Origin: Corynebacterium yonathiae
GTDB taxonomy: Bacteria; Actinomycetota; Actinomycetes; Mycobacteriales; Mycobacteriaceae
NCBI RefSeq assembly: GCF_022288805.1
Contig: NZ_JAKOPM010000016.1
Span: forward strand, 1-46,841
DNA length: 46,841 bases
Direction: 5' to 3'
The notes beneath the pieces were generated by a model that was not told where the DNA came from, made no database searches, and saw only the letters and a program-made list of their open reading frames with translations. The position numbers and the translations under genes were made by a program. Of the stretch, positions 28,004 to 36,325 are shown piece by piece; position 1 is the first letter of the stretch, and the number at the start of each line of letters is the position of its first letter.

Positions 28004-28708
28004 CTAGAGCTCAATGGCATGCAGGGCCACTTCAGGCTGGTTGGTAGCGAGCATATCCACCCCGTTGGCCCACGCCCACTTCATATCCTCTGGCTTATCT
28101 ACGGTCCACAGGTAAGTAGGCAATCCCTGGGCGCCGATAATTGCCGGCTGTAGCTTCGCCCGCAGCAAGGATACGCCCAGGGCAGTGGGCTTAGACAACA
28201 TCACATCGGGACGGTTAACGTGGCGCTCCCAATCGCGGCGGAGATAAACCCGGTCCATGTGCGGCGCCAAATTCTGCATGCGGCGAATGGCGTGGTGGGA
28301 AAAAGAGATGACGTGGATCCGGGGATCGTCGAAAAGCCCTGCATATCGCAGGCGCAGAACCGTTTGCTCCTCCAGGAAGTCGCCTTGCCCGGAGGGGTGC
28401 TTGGTCTCGATGTATAGGTGGTGCGGTTTGCCCTCTAGTAGTTCCAAGAGTTCATCGAGAAGCATCATGCGTTGGCCCGAACCGATGTCCACGCCGCGCA
28501 ATTCTTCCCAGTCCAGCTTGGAAATGCGGCCAGGACGCCCCGCAGTGCGGTCCAGCGTGGGATCGTGTTGGACCACTACCTTTCCATCGCGCGTCAAGCG
28601 CACATCGCACTCGACGCCATGAATTGGCAAATCTAAAGCCTTCTCAAAAGCTAGAGGAGATAGCTCTGGATATTTTCCGGAGTATCCCCTGTGAGCGACA
28701 ATCTTCAC
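28004..28708 (-). CDS. glpQ1: Glycerophosphodiester phosphodiesterase
   Basis: This enzyme hydrolyses glycerophosphodiesters to glycerol 3-phosphate and an alcohol. The 234-residue protein opens KIVAHRGYSGKYPELSP, with the HRG motif but PELS where PENT is usual. GVECDVRLTRDGKVVVQHDPTLDR supplies the metal-binding ExD and the second His. There is no signal peptide, so it should act in the cytoplasm. The GTG start shares its G with the TAG stop of ldh, so translation is coupled. Corresponds to Rv3842c. Confidence 0.93.
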   Translation of the reverse strand: MKIVAHRGYSGKYPELSPLAFEKALDLPIHGVECDVRLTRDGKVVVQHDPTLDRTAGRPGRISKLDWEELRGVDIGSGQRMMLLDELLELLEGKPHHLYIETKHPSGQGDFLEEQTVLRLRYAGLFDDPRIHVISFSHHAIRRMQNLAPHMDRVYLRRDWERHVNRPDVMLSKPTALGVSLLRAKLQPAIIGAQGLPTYLWTVDKPEDMKWAWANGVDMLATNQPEVALHAIEL

Positions 28709-29655
28709 TAGCCGAAGAACTCTTCCTTGATGTCATTCAGGGTCTTCGCAGAAGCATCGAAACGCTCCTTTTCGTGCTCATTGAGCTGCAGCTCAATCGC
28801 GCGCACGATGCCGGAGCGATTGATAATGGCAGCGGTGCCGATGTAGAGATCTTCTACGCCGTACTCGCCCTGCAGGTACGCAGAAACTGGCAGAGCCACG
28901 TCCTGGTTCTGGATGACGGCGGCGGTAATGCGGGCCAAGCCCATACCGATGCCGAAGGAAGTGGAGCCCTTGGCGTCAATAATGGAGTAGGCGGCATCGC
29001 GGGTATCTTCGAAGATCTTCTCGATGCGCCCTGCATACTCCGGATCCGTATCCAGCTTCTTAGACAACGGAACACCGGCGATGTTGGCAGTAGAGACTGC
29101 GGGCAGCTCGGAATCGCCGTGCTCGCCCACAATGTAGGCGTGGACGGACTTCGGGGCAACGCCTTCCAGCTCACCTAGCATATAGCGGAAGCGTGCGGAG
29201 TCCAGTACGGTGCCGGAGCCGATGACGCGCTTGTGGTCCAGACCGGAGGCCTTCCATACGGCGTAGGTCAGGATGTCCACTGGGTTGGACGCGACAAGGA
29301 AGATGCCATCAAAGTCATTCGCCATGACATCGGCAACGATGCTGTTCATGATCTTGACATTCTTGCCTACCAAGTCCAAGCGGGTCTCGCCCGGCTTCTG
29401 TGCGGCACCGGCGCAGATGACGACCATATCGGCATCTGCACAATCGGCGTAGGTGCCCTTGGTCACGCGGGTACGGGTGGGAGCCCAAACAACACCATGG
29501 TTGAGGTCCATGACGTTTCCCTCTAGCTTCTTTTCATCGATGTCGATGATTGCCAAGTGGTCAACGATGCTTTGGTTGATGAGAGCGAAGGCGTAGGCGA
29601 CTCCCACGTCGCCTGCGCCGATGAGAACTACTTTGTTTCCAACATGATTTGCCAT
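28708..29655 (-). CDS. ldh: L-lactate dehydrogenase
   Basis: Ldh reduces pyruvate to L-lactate with NADH. From ATG 29655 the protein has 315 residues and starts [20 protein letters not shown]. Key sites are the NAD motif [13 protein letters not shown], the specificity loop with [23 protein letters not shown], and the catalytic [13 protein letters not shown] with His. The last residues ([11 protein letters not shown]) are normal, so the protein is complete. It starts a run with glpQ1 and DUF5926. A GTGCAA/TTGCAC inverted repeat lies just upstream. Confidence 0.96.
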   Translation of the reverse strand: MANHVGNKVVLIGAGDVGVAYAFALINQSIVDHLAIIDIDEKKLEGNVMDLNHGVVWAPTRTRVTKGTYADCADADMVVICAGAAQKPGETRLDLVGKNVKIMNSIVADVMANDFDGIFLVASNPVDILTYAVWKASGLDHKRVIGSGTVLDSARFRYMLGELEGVAPKSVHAYIVGEHGDSELPAVSTANIAGVPLSKKLDTDPEYAGRIEKIFEDTRDAAYSIIDAKGSTSFGIGMGLARITAAVIQNQDVALPVSAYLQGEYGVEDLYIGTAAIINRSGIVRAIELQLNEHEKERFDASAKTLNDIKEEFFG

Positions 29656-29664
29656 GACCCCATT

Positions 29665-29690
29665 GTGCAACTTTCTCGGAATTTTTGCAC
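29665..29690 (-). promoter_or_regulatory. GTGCAA-N14-TTGCAC inverted repeat upstream of ldh
   Basis: The arms at 29665-29670 and 29685-29690 are perfect 6-base complements. The element ends 10 bases before the ldh start, within the ldh/hydrolase divergent region. It is a reasonable operator candidate; the regulator is not evident. Confidence 0.35.
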
Positions 29691-29742
29691 GGGCTTAATC
29701 TCACACTGAAATTCCCAACGAAATCTGGGACAATCAGGCATT

Positions 29743-31485
29743 ATGAAACGCGCTTTCCGCCGCGCTGCACTAATCGCTCTTGGCGTAGCCGCGGATCTCA
29801 CGCCCATCGTCCGTATGACCAGCCGGCAAACTTTACCGCCCAATATGTCGGCTGGAATTTTGGGTGCCGAATTAGCCACGTGGGCTGCCGTTTCCCCCTC
29901 CCTCCTCCCCCGTCCGTGGTGGGTGACCGCTGCCAACGTGGCAATTGGGCAAGGAATTGGGCATTTAGGGGCGGCTTCGACAAGCTTCTTCCTCAATAGC
30001 ATTGGCAAACGCCCGCAGGACCGTCTCGGGCCGCAGCATCGGCAAATTTTGCACCTTGCTATCGGTGCCGGCACTGCGTTTAATGCTGTGCTTTCGCTGC
30101 GCAACCAGAAAAAGCAGGCGGAGTTGGTCAATAAACAGCTCGTGCGCGGGCCCGTCACGGCGGCAATCGGCTTGGCTGCTGGCACCGCAGGCTATGGCAC
30201 ACTACTGCTCATCGGGGAGGCCACCCAGTTGGCGGTTACTAAGCTCTCGCGCCAGCTGGGGCGCTGGGTACCGGCGCTTATCGCTTGGCCGGTGGTTACC
30301 GCGGGACTGAGCTTAACGGCCTTCGCACTTTCTGACCGCGTGGTTTTCCGGCGCTGGCTGCGCTCGCTATCACACCAAGCGCAGCGAATAAATAAGCAAA
30401 TTTTCCCTGGCACCTCTATGCCGTGGGAGCCGGAACGTTCCGGTAGCCCGTGGTCACTCGAACCGTGGTCGGCCCTGGGACAACAGGGCCGTCGCTTCGT
30501 ATCCAATGGCCCCCGCGCCCGCGATATCCGCACGGCGACAGGGAACGATGCCAAGGAGCCCATCCGCATCTACGCCGGCTACATCCCAGGCCGCTCCTTC
30601 CGGCAATCTGCGGAAAAAATTCGCGCCGAGCTCGAGCGCACTGGTGCACTGCGGCGAGAAACGATTGTTATCCAGATGCCGGCCGGCTCGGGGTGGATCA
30701 ATAACTGGGGCGCGAGCTCCTATGAGTTCTTAACGGGCGGTGATTGCGTCACCGTCACCATGCAGTATTCCTATCTACCCTCGGTTTTTGCTTACCTCGT
30801 GGATAAAAACGCACCGAAGCAGGCGGCCCGCGAATTGATTCGGGTGGTTCAAGAAGAAATAGACAAACTGCCAGAAGAAAACCGCCCACGGCTCTATTTC
30901 GCAGGCGAATCTCTTGGCGCTTACGCCATTATGGATAACTACCATAATAAGGAGGACCTACTTTCTGAATGCAATGGTGCCGTCTTTTCTGGCCCTCCGC
31001 GTATGACGCACTTTACGCAACGTCTGCGCCGAGATATTGGCTCTTTGGAACGCCTGCCCGTTATCGACGGCGGCAAGCATGTCCGCTACGCAGCCGTCCC
31101 CAGCCACACCCTGCACGACGCCTTTGGCAACGACTACGCCCACACTTGGCGCCGGCCCCGCATGCTCATTGCCCAGCATGCCTCCGACGCAATCGTGTGG
31201 TGGGATCTCAACCTTCTCGTGCGCAGGCCCACCTGGCTCCGTGAACCGCAGCCGGAAGCACTGCACGCGGATACTTTCCGGCAGCTGCACTGGGTACCTT
31301 TTATTACTTGGTGGCAAATTGGCTTGGACCAAATCAATTCCCTCAACGTCCCTGGCGGGCACGGACACAACTACTTTGAGGAAATGCTCTGGTACTGGGA
31401 TGAGGTCTTAGGCTCCCAATCGCGCCAATCGCTTACGCCGAGGTTGGCCAAGAAGATCGCCCGCTTCATCCGGCGCGACGCCTAG
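29743..31485 (+). CDS. Membrane alpha/beta-hydrolase (Abhydrolase_9 family)
   Basis: This is a 580-residue protein. The N-terminal 200 or so residues contain several hydrophobic segments, matching the N-terminal membrane domain of this actinobacterial family. The catalytic part (about 280-570) includes YAGYIPGRSFRQSAE and VIQMPAGSGWINN; the nucleophile elbow is YFAGESLGAYA with Ser in GESLG, and a late His occurs in PGGHGHNYFEEM. Lipid or cell-wall ester substrates are plausible but unproven. It diverges from ldh, and its stop overlaps the msrA stop as CTAG. Confidence 0.85.
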   Translation: MKRAFRRAALIALGVAADLTPIVRMTSRQTLPPNMSAGILGAELATWAAVSPSLLPRPWWVTAANVAIGQGIGHLGAASTSFFLNSIGKRPQDRLGPQHRQILHLAIGAGTAFNAVLSLRNQKKQAELVNKQLVRGPVTAAIGLAAGTAGYGTLLLIGEATQLAVTKLSRQLGRWVPALIAWPVVTAGLSLTAFALSDRVVFRRWLRSLSHQAQRINKQIFPGTSMPWEPERSGSPWSLEPWSALGQQGRRFVSNGPRARDIRTATGNDAKEPIRIYAGYIPGRSFRQSAEKIRAELERTGALRRETIVIQMPAGSGWINNWGASSYEFLTGGDCVTVTMQYSYLPSVFAYLVDKNAPKQAARELIRVVQEEIDKLPEENRPRLYFAGESLGAYAIMDNYHNKEDLLSECNGAVFSGPPRMTHFTQRLRRDIGSLERLPVIDGGKHVRYAAVPSHTLHDAFGNDYAHTWRRPRMLIAQHASDAIVWWDLNLLVRRPTWLREPQPEALHADTFRQLHWVPFITWWQIGLDQINSLNVPGGHGHNYFEEMLWYWDEVLGSQSRQSLTPRLAKKIARFIRRDA

Positions 31486-32129
31486 TCGCACTTCACCCCG
31501 GTGCTGTGGTGTGGGCAGTATCCATTGGGCACCTTATGTAGATACTGCTGGTGCTCATCTTCAGCTAAGTAGTATTCCCCGGAATCGGTATCGGAAAGGA
31601 GCTTGACTTCCGTGGTGGTATCTCCAAATCCGAATTCCTTGAGCTTATCTGCATAGGAATCCACGATGCTCTGGATTTCTACACGCTCTTCCTCCGTGCG
31701 TGGGTAGAAGGCAGAGCGGTACTGCGTTCCCACATCGTTGCCCTGACGGAAGCCCTGGGTAGGATCGTGCGCTTCTAGGGCCTGCACCACGAGATCACGC
31801 AGGCTGACGCGTTGCGGATCATAGACCACCTCTACCACCTCGGCATGGTTGGTCAACCCACGGCATACCTCGTAATAGGTGGGATTCGGCGTGGTACCGC
31901 CCGCATAGCCCACCGAGGTCGATTCCACTCCTTCTGTTTCCCAAAACATTTTCTCCGCGCCCCAGAAACATCCCAGCGCGATAAGAATGGAACGCTGTCC
32001 GTCTTTCCACGGGCCGGTAATCGGCGTTCCTAAAACAGCATGCGGCGCAGGGTTCAGGATCGGCTTGGCTCGACCCGGCAGGGCCTCGTCTGCGGCGACT
32101 AGTTTGGGCTCCGGCTTAAACATCCACAT
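31482..32129 (-). CDS. msrA: Peptide-methionine (S)-S-oxide reductase
   Basis: MsrA repairs methionine S-sulfoxide in proteins. The 215-residue protein has the active-site motif ALGCFWGAEKMFW, GYAGGTTPNPTY, and a C-terminal resolving region NGYCPHHSTGVKCD with two cysteines. GGAG lies upstream of ATG 32129. It is divergent from sodA, so two oxidative-stress genes share a 164-base control region. Confidence 0.96.
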   Translation of the reverse strand: MWMFKPEPKLVAADEALPGRAKPILNPAPHAVLGTPITGPWKDGQRSILIALGCFWGAEKMFWETEGVESTSVGYAGGTTPNPTYYEVCRGLTNHAEVVEVVYDPQRVSLRDLVVQALEAHDPTQGFRQGNDVGTQYRSAFYPRTEEERVEIQSIVDSYADKLKEFGFGDTTTEVKLLSDTDSGEYYLAEDEHQQYLHKVPNGYCPHHSTGVKCD

Positions 32130-32293
32130 GAGGTATAGCTCCTTCCTTATTCCTTCTTCCCAACGTTGTACTGCGGAAAGCTATTCCGTAGCCAGTTAAT
32201 ATTCGCGCGAGTTCCACATTTCGAATTAATCATGGCGAAATCTTTCAACCGTGCCTATCATCGGGACACGTACCCGAAGAAAGGATTTAACAA

Positions 32294-32896
32294 ATGGCTG
32301 TTTACGAACTTCCTGACCTCCCATACGCATTCGACGCACTGGAGCCACACATCTCCGCAGAGATCATGGAGCTCCACCACGATAAGCACCACGCAACCTA
32401 CGTTGCTGGCGCTAACGCTGCACTCGAGGCGCTCGAGGAAGAGCGCAACGGCGAGGCTAACCCAGATCGCATCCGCGCCCTGTCCAAGAACTTGGCATTT
32501 AACCTGGGTGGCCACACCAACCACTCCATCTTCTGGAAGAACCTGTCCCCGAATGGTGGTGGCGAGCCAACCGGCGAGCTGGCAGAGGCCATCAACCGTG
32601 ACTTCGGTTCCTTTGAGAAGTTCAAGGCTCACTTCTCCGCTGCTGCTACCTCCCTGCAGGGCTCCGGCTGGGCAGTTCTGGGCTACGACCACATTGCTGG
32701 CCGCCTAATCATCGAGCAGCTGACTGACCAGCAGGGTAATACCTCCATCAACTTCACCCCGCTGCTGATGCTGGATATGTGGGAGCACGCTTTCTACCTG
32801 CAGTACAAGAACGTTAAGGCCGACTATGTTAAGGCCGTATGGAACGTCTTCAACTGGGATGACGTTGCTGAGCGCTTCGCTGCAGCCACCAAGTAA
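32294..32896 (+). CDS. sodA: Superoxide dismutase (Mn/Fe family)
   Basis: SodA dismutates superoxide. The 200-residue protein begins [20 protein letters not shown]. The metal ligands lie in [11 protein letters not shown] (first His), [10 protein letters not shown] (second His) and [14 protein letters not shown] (Asp and His). [10 protein letters not shown] with Gly-Gly is usual for manganese-type actinobacterial enzymes. A ribosome site GAAAGGATTTAACAA precedes the ATG and a strong terminator follows, so it is a single-gene unit. No signal peptide. Confidence 0.97.
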   Translation: MAVYELPDLPYAFDALEPHISAEIMELHHDKHHATYVAGANAALEALEEERNGEANPDRIRALSKNLAFNLGGHTNHSIFWKNLSPNGGGEPTGELAEAINRDFGSFEKFKAHFSAAATSLQGSGWAVLGYDHIAGRLIIEQLTDQQGNTSINFTPLLMLDMWEHAFYLQYKNVKADYVKAVWNVFNWDDVAERFAAATK

Positions 32897-32914
32897 CCCC
32901 TTTTAGTTACTCGG

Positions 32915-32939
32915 GCCGCCCCCTCTGGGGCGGCTTTTT
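32915..32939 (+). terminator. Intrinsic terminator of sodA
   Basis: GCCGCCCC and GGGGCGGC (32915-32922 and 32927-32934) form a stem with a 4-base loop, followed by TTTTT. It begins 18 bases after the sodA stop. Confidence 0.92.
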
Positions 32940-33794
32940 CTATGCCCGGATAAACTCTCGGAATTGTTGCACCGGAGGCGCATCGTCCCCGGCGCGCCAC
33001 ACCAATCCGAGTTCGCGGTACGCGGGCGGCGTGAGGGGAATCAAGCTTCCCACCTGTAGATAAGGATCATCGAGCGGCAATAGCGCCACCCCCAACCCTG
33101 CTGCTACCAACCCCGCGACGGTGGTAAGCTCCATCGATTCAAAGACCAGATGAGGGGTGAAACCGGCGTCTTCTGCGAGGACATCGAGAAGCATGCGCGT
33201 GCCATAGCCAGGGAGCATGCCGATGAATGGCTCCGCGGCGAATTCCGCTAGGTCAGCCTCTCTCTGGTTCGCTGCCCAGTGGCCTTCCGGTACCGCAAGA
33301 CCTAGGCGCTGGATTTTTATCTGGTGCCAGCCCAATGCCGCATCAGGCCGTGGGCCCACGAGGGCCAGGTCGGACTCGCCATTTTCTACCCTGCTCACCA
33401 GCTCTTTGGCAGCTCCTTGGTGCAGGCGAATATCCACGTGCGGGTGCTGCGCGCGGTAGCTTTTGAGTAGGTCCGGAACTAACCAGGTACCTAACGAGTG
33501 CATGAAATCTAAGCGCACGGTGCCGTGTTCTGGATCCATGAGACGGGCTACATCGTCCCGCCCAACGTGGTAGGCCCGGAGCATTTTCCGCCCAGCCGCA
33601 GCAAAGGCCCTGCCGCGCGAGTTTACGTGCAAGCTGCGCCCAGTGCGCTCGAAAAGGCGGGCGCCAAGGCTGGCCTCTACGCGCTGTACGCGGCGGGTTA
33701 ACGCTGATTGAGAAATTCCCAGAACATCGGCCGCGGCGCCAACTCGACCGTGTTCCACCACCGCGAGGAAGCCGCGGACATCCTCCACATTCAT
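32940..33794 (-). CDS. LysR-family transcriptional regulator
   Basis: From ATG 33794 (MNVEDVRGFLAVVEHGRVG) the protein has 284 residues. The winged helix-turn-helix occupies about 1-60, with ISQSALTRRVQRVEASLGARLFERTGR. The effector-binding domain follows, with GLVAAGLGVALLPL near the end. It is divergent from an MFS transporter with 70 bases between starts, the arrangement of E. coli ynfL and ynfM. It probably controls that transporter. The effector is unknown. Confidence 0.9.
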   Translation of the reverse strand: MNVEDVRGFLAVVEHGRVGAAADVLGISQSALTRRVQRVEASLGARLFERTGRSLHVNSRGRAFAAAGRKMLRAYHVGRDDVARLMDPEHGTVRLDFMHSLGTWLVPDLLKSYRAQHPHVDIRLHQGAAKELVSRVENGESDLALVGPRPDAALGWHQIKIQRLGLAVPEGHWAANQREADLAEFAAEPFIGMLPGYGTRMLLDVLAEDAGFTPHLVFESMELTTVAGLVAAGLGVALLPLDDPYLQVGSLIPLTPPAYRELGLVWRAGDDAPPVQQFREFIRA

Positions 33795-33864
33795 GCATAC
33801 TCCGCATCGATTATCGCAATTCCCCACATTTTACACATGCAGCGCAGCGGGGCAGGCTGAAAGC

Positions 33865-35016
33865 ATGACTCGAACGCGGCGCGCTATGGTAGCCATGCTC
33901 CTTGTAGGCTTGGCCATTTTCTCCAGCCTCTATTCCACCCAGGCTATCCTCCCCACGCTGGTAGAAAACATGGGCCTGTCCTCCACCGAAGCTGCCCTGA
34001 CCGTATCGGCCGCCACGGGGGCGCTAGCCCTGTGTGTGGTGCCCGCTTCCATCCTCTCCGAGCGTTTCGGACGCGGACGCATCCTCCTCATTTCGGCCGT
34101 TGCCGCGACCAGTGTCGGACTCGTGGTACCGATCGCCCACCAGGGGTGGCAGCTGATCCTGCTGCGCGGCCTCCAAGGCGCGCTCCTTTCCGGAGCCCCT
34201 GCTACCGCGATGGCATGGCTTGCTGAAGAGCTCGACGATCAAGCCCTGCCGCGGGCCATGGGTCTCTACATTGCTGGCACCTCCATCGGCGGCCTTACCG
34301 GGCGCCTCATCCCTACCGGACTGGTGGAGGTTTCCACGTGGCGTTGGGCACTTTTCGGCTCGGCGCTGGTCTCACTGACCTTTGCTCTCACGTCCTGGCT
34401 TCTGCTTCCCGCACAACGCAATTTCCGCCCAAAGCCCATCCGTCTCAAAAACGAAAGCCGCGCGCTTTTTGGCCACTGGGCTAACCGGGATTTGGCACTA
34501 CTCTTTCTCACCGCATTCCTGTCGATGGGCACTTTTGTCTCCATGTATAACTTCCTCACCTTTCGGCTCATCGATGATTTCGGATTGGCTCCTTCACTCG
34601 CCGGCTTGGCCTTCCTGTTCTACCTCTCCGGCACCTGGTCCTCGGCACGAGCCGGATCACTAGTGGCGCGGATCGGCCATGGGAAAACCCTCTGTGCTTC
34701 GGCCGCGCTTTTCGCTCTAGGTATCGCGCTCTGCGCCGGTAACCTGCCGCTAACACTTCTGGGCATGATCGCCTTTACCGTAGGGTTTTTCGCAGTACAC
34801 TCCACTGCCTCCGGGTGGGTGGGACAGATTGCCACACACGATCGCGCGGAAGCCTCCTCTATGTATGTTTTCTGCTACTACTTTGGATCTTCCGTGGTGG
34901 GCGCGTGTGCCGGGCTGCTTTTCGACGCCCTTTCTTGGCCTCTCTTCATTGCCTTCTTCACCGCCGTAGCCCTCGCCCTTACGGCGCTGACTTGGACCAC
35001 GATTAAAACCGACTAA
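33865..35016 (+). CDS. MFS transporter (YnfM-like)
   Basis: From ATG 33865 (MTRTRRAMVAMLLVGLAIF) the protein has 383 residues and 12 predicted membrane helices. The MFS loop between helices 2 and 3 reads SILSERFGRGRILL, and a weaker copy near the middle reads SLVARIGHGKTL. SLYSTQAILPTLVENMGLS at the N-terminus is typical of the YnfM/CynX-like exporters. Substrate is not predictable. It is divergent from a LysR regulator and 10 bases ahead of the next gene. Confidence 0.88.
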   Translation: MTRTRRAMVAMLLVGLAIFSSLYSTQAILPTLVENMGLSSTEAALTVSAATGALALCVVPASILSERFGRGRILLISAVAATSVGLVVPIAHQGWQLILLRGLQGALLSGAPATAMAWLAEELDDQALPRAMGLYIAGTSIGGLTGRLIPTGLVEVSTWRWALFGSALVSLTFALTSWLLLPAQRNFRPKPIRLKNESRALFGHWANRDLALLFLTAFLSMGTFVSMYNFLTFRLIDDFGLAPSLAGLAFLFYLSGTWSSARAGSLVARIGHGKTLCASAALFALGIALCAGNLPLTLLGMIAFTVGFFAVHSTASGWVGQIATHDRAEASSMYVFCYYFGSSVVGACAGLLFDALSWPLFIAFFTAVALALTALTWTTIKTD

Positions 35017-35026
35017 ACTCGGTTTT

Positions 35027-36325
35027 ATGCCTGATAATAAATGGTCAGCGCGGACATGGCACCGCAAAGCCTCCCGTCCCGTATCCCTATGGATGATGAT
35101 CTTCATCCTCGTGGGGGCAACACATACCTTGGTGCCGAATTATCGGTGGGTGCTCATCCACCTATTCACTCTCGGACTGGTAAGCAATAGCATCATCGTC
35201 TGGTCGCAGCACCTGACGGAAAAGTTCACCCAACAGCGCCTCCCCGATTCCACCCGGCCCACCCAATTGGCCCGTATTTATGGACTCAACGCCGGAATAA
35301 TCATCGCATTGGTTGGCCAAATCCTCCTGGAATATTGGTCCCAGCACTGGATCGTCACCCAAGTGGGCGCCACCCTCATTGCCCTTATGGTGTTCTGGCA
35401 TGCGGTGTCACTTTTCCAGCAATGGCGCGGCGCCAAAGAAAAGCGTTTTCGTCCCGTGGTGGGCGCGTATGTCCTTTCCGCCCTCTGTCTGCCGGTAGGC
35501 GCCATTTTCGGCGGGTTGCTGGCCGTCTATCCCGGACACCCCACGTTGCTGCTCGCCCATATTGCTGCCAATATCGGCGGATTCATCGGCTTGGCCGCAG
35601 CCGGCTCTCTCACCATCCTTTTCCCGTCTATCTGGCGCACCCAGGGCATTAATCGCCACATGCGATCCTCCTTTGTGCTGCTCGCCGTCGGCGTGGCCGC
35701 CACCATCGTTGGCGCCTTCCTCGACTTTCCTCAGTTGGGCCTAATCGTCTACTGCTGCGGTTGGACGCTGAGCCTGCAGCAATGGCTCTCCAACGTACTG
35801 ACAGTGGTGAAGGAACCGCGTGATCGCATCACGTTCGCCTCGGTCTCCGTTCTCATGGCCTCGTTGTGGCTGGTGCTGTCTCTGGTGTACTACACCGTGC
35901 AGCACTTCTTTATCACTGAGCCAGCGCTGCCTACACTCGCCTTGCTGGTGGGATTTGCCGGGCAACTCCTCATCGGGGTCATGAGCTACCTCTTGCCCAC
36001 CACCATGGGTGGCGGCCCCGCCGCCGTCCGAGCGGGCCTGCAGCAGCTCGACAAACTCGGCCTCCTGCGCGCTACCTTTGTCAACGGCGGGCTACTCATT
36101 TGGATCGGCACCGACATTTCCCTGCTCAAGGTGGTCGCCTCCCTCCTGTGCATCGTGTCTCTGGCGGTCTACCCCGTGCTCATCGCCCGAGCGGTCAAGG
36201 CCCAAAAGCAGGTTTTGATGAAGAAGGCAGAAGGCCCGGAGCCTAAGCCGGGGCCTGAATGGAACCAGATTTATGCGGGCGTAGCGATCCTCGCGGTCAT
36301 CTACGCCTTATTTACAGCGCTGTAG
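35027..36325 (+). CDS. Polytopic membrane protein resembling the membrane module of actinobacterial copper oxidase/NirK proteins
   Basis: The 432-residue protein has about 12 hydrophobic segments. Histidines sit inside or at the ends of helices (GATHTLVPNYRWVLIHLFTLGL, split here as HTLVP and LIHLF; FWHAVSLF; LLAHIAANIGG; VQHFF). The sequence YRWVLIHLFTLGLVSNSI followed by WSQHLTE closely recalls the N-terminal membrane part of actinobacterial multicopper oxidase/NirK fusions, which is related to NnrS and heme-copper oxidase subunit I. There is no cupredoxin domain here. Heme or copper binding is an inference. It overlaps the convergent nuclease gene by 14 bases. Confidence 0.6.
   Translation: MPDNKWSARTWHRKASRPVSLWMMIFILVGATHTLVPNYRWVLIHLFTLGLVSNSIIVWSQHLTEKFTQQRLPDSTRPTQLARIYGLNAGIIIALVGQILLEYWSQHWIVTQVGATLIALMVFWHAVSLFQQWRGAKEKRFRPVVGAYVLSALCLPVGAIFGGLLAVYPGHPTLLLAHIAANIGGFIGLAAAGSLTILFPSIWRTQGINRHMRSSFVLLAVGVAATIVGAFLDFPQLGLIVYCCGWTLSLQQWLSNVLTVVKEPRDRITFASVSVLMASLWLVLSLVYYTVQHFFITEPALPTLALLVGFAGQLLIGVMSYLLPTTMGGGPAAVRAGLQQLDKLGLLRATFVNGGLLIWIGTDISLLKVVASLLCIVSLAVYPVLIARAVKAQKQVLMKKAEGPEPKPGPEWNQIYAGVAILAVIYALFTAL

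Noticed and set aside
28004..28708. glpQ1 as an inactive enzyme because PENT is replaced by PELS
   Set aside because: The metal-binding HRG, ExD and HD elements are all present; the altered residues are not essential by what I know of the family.
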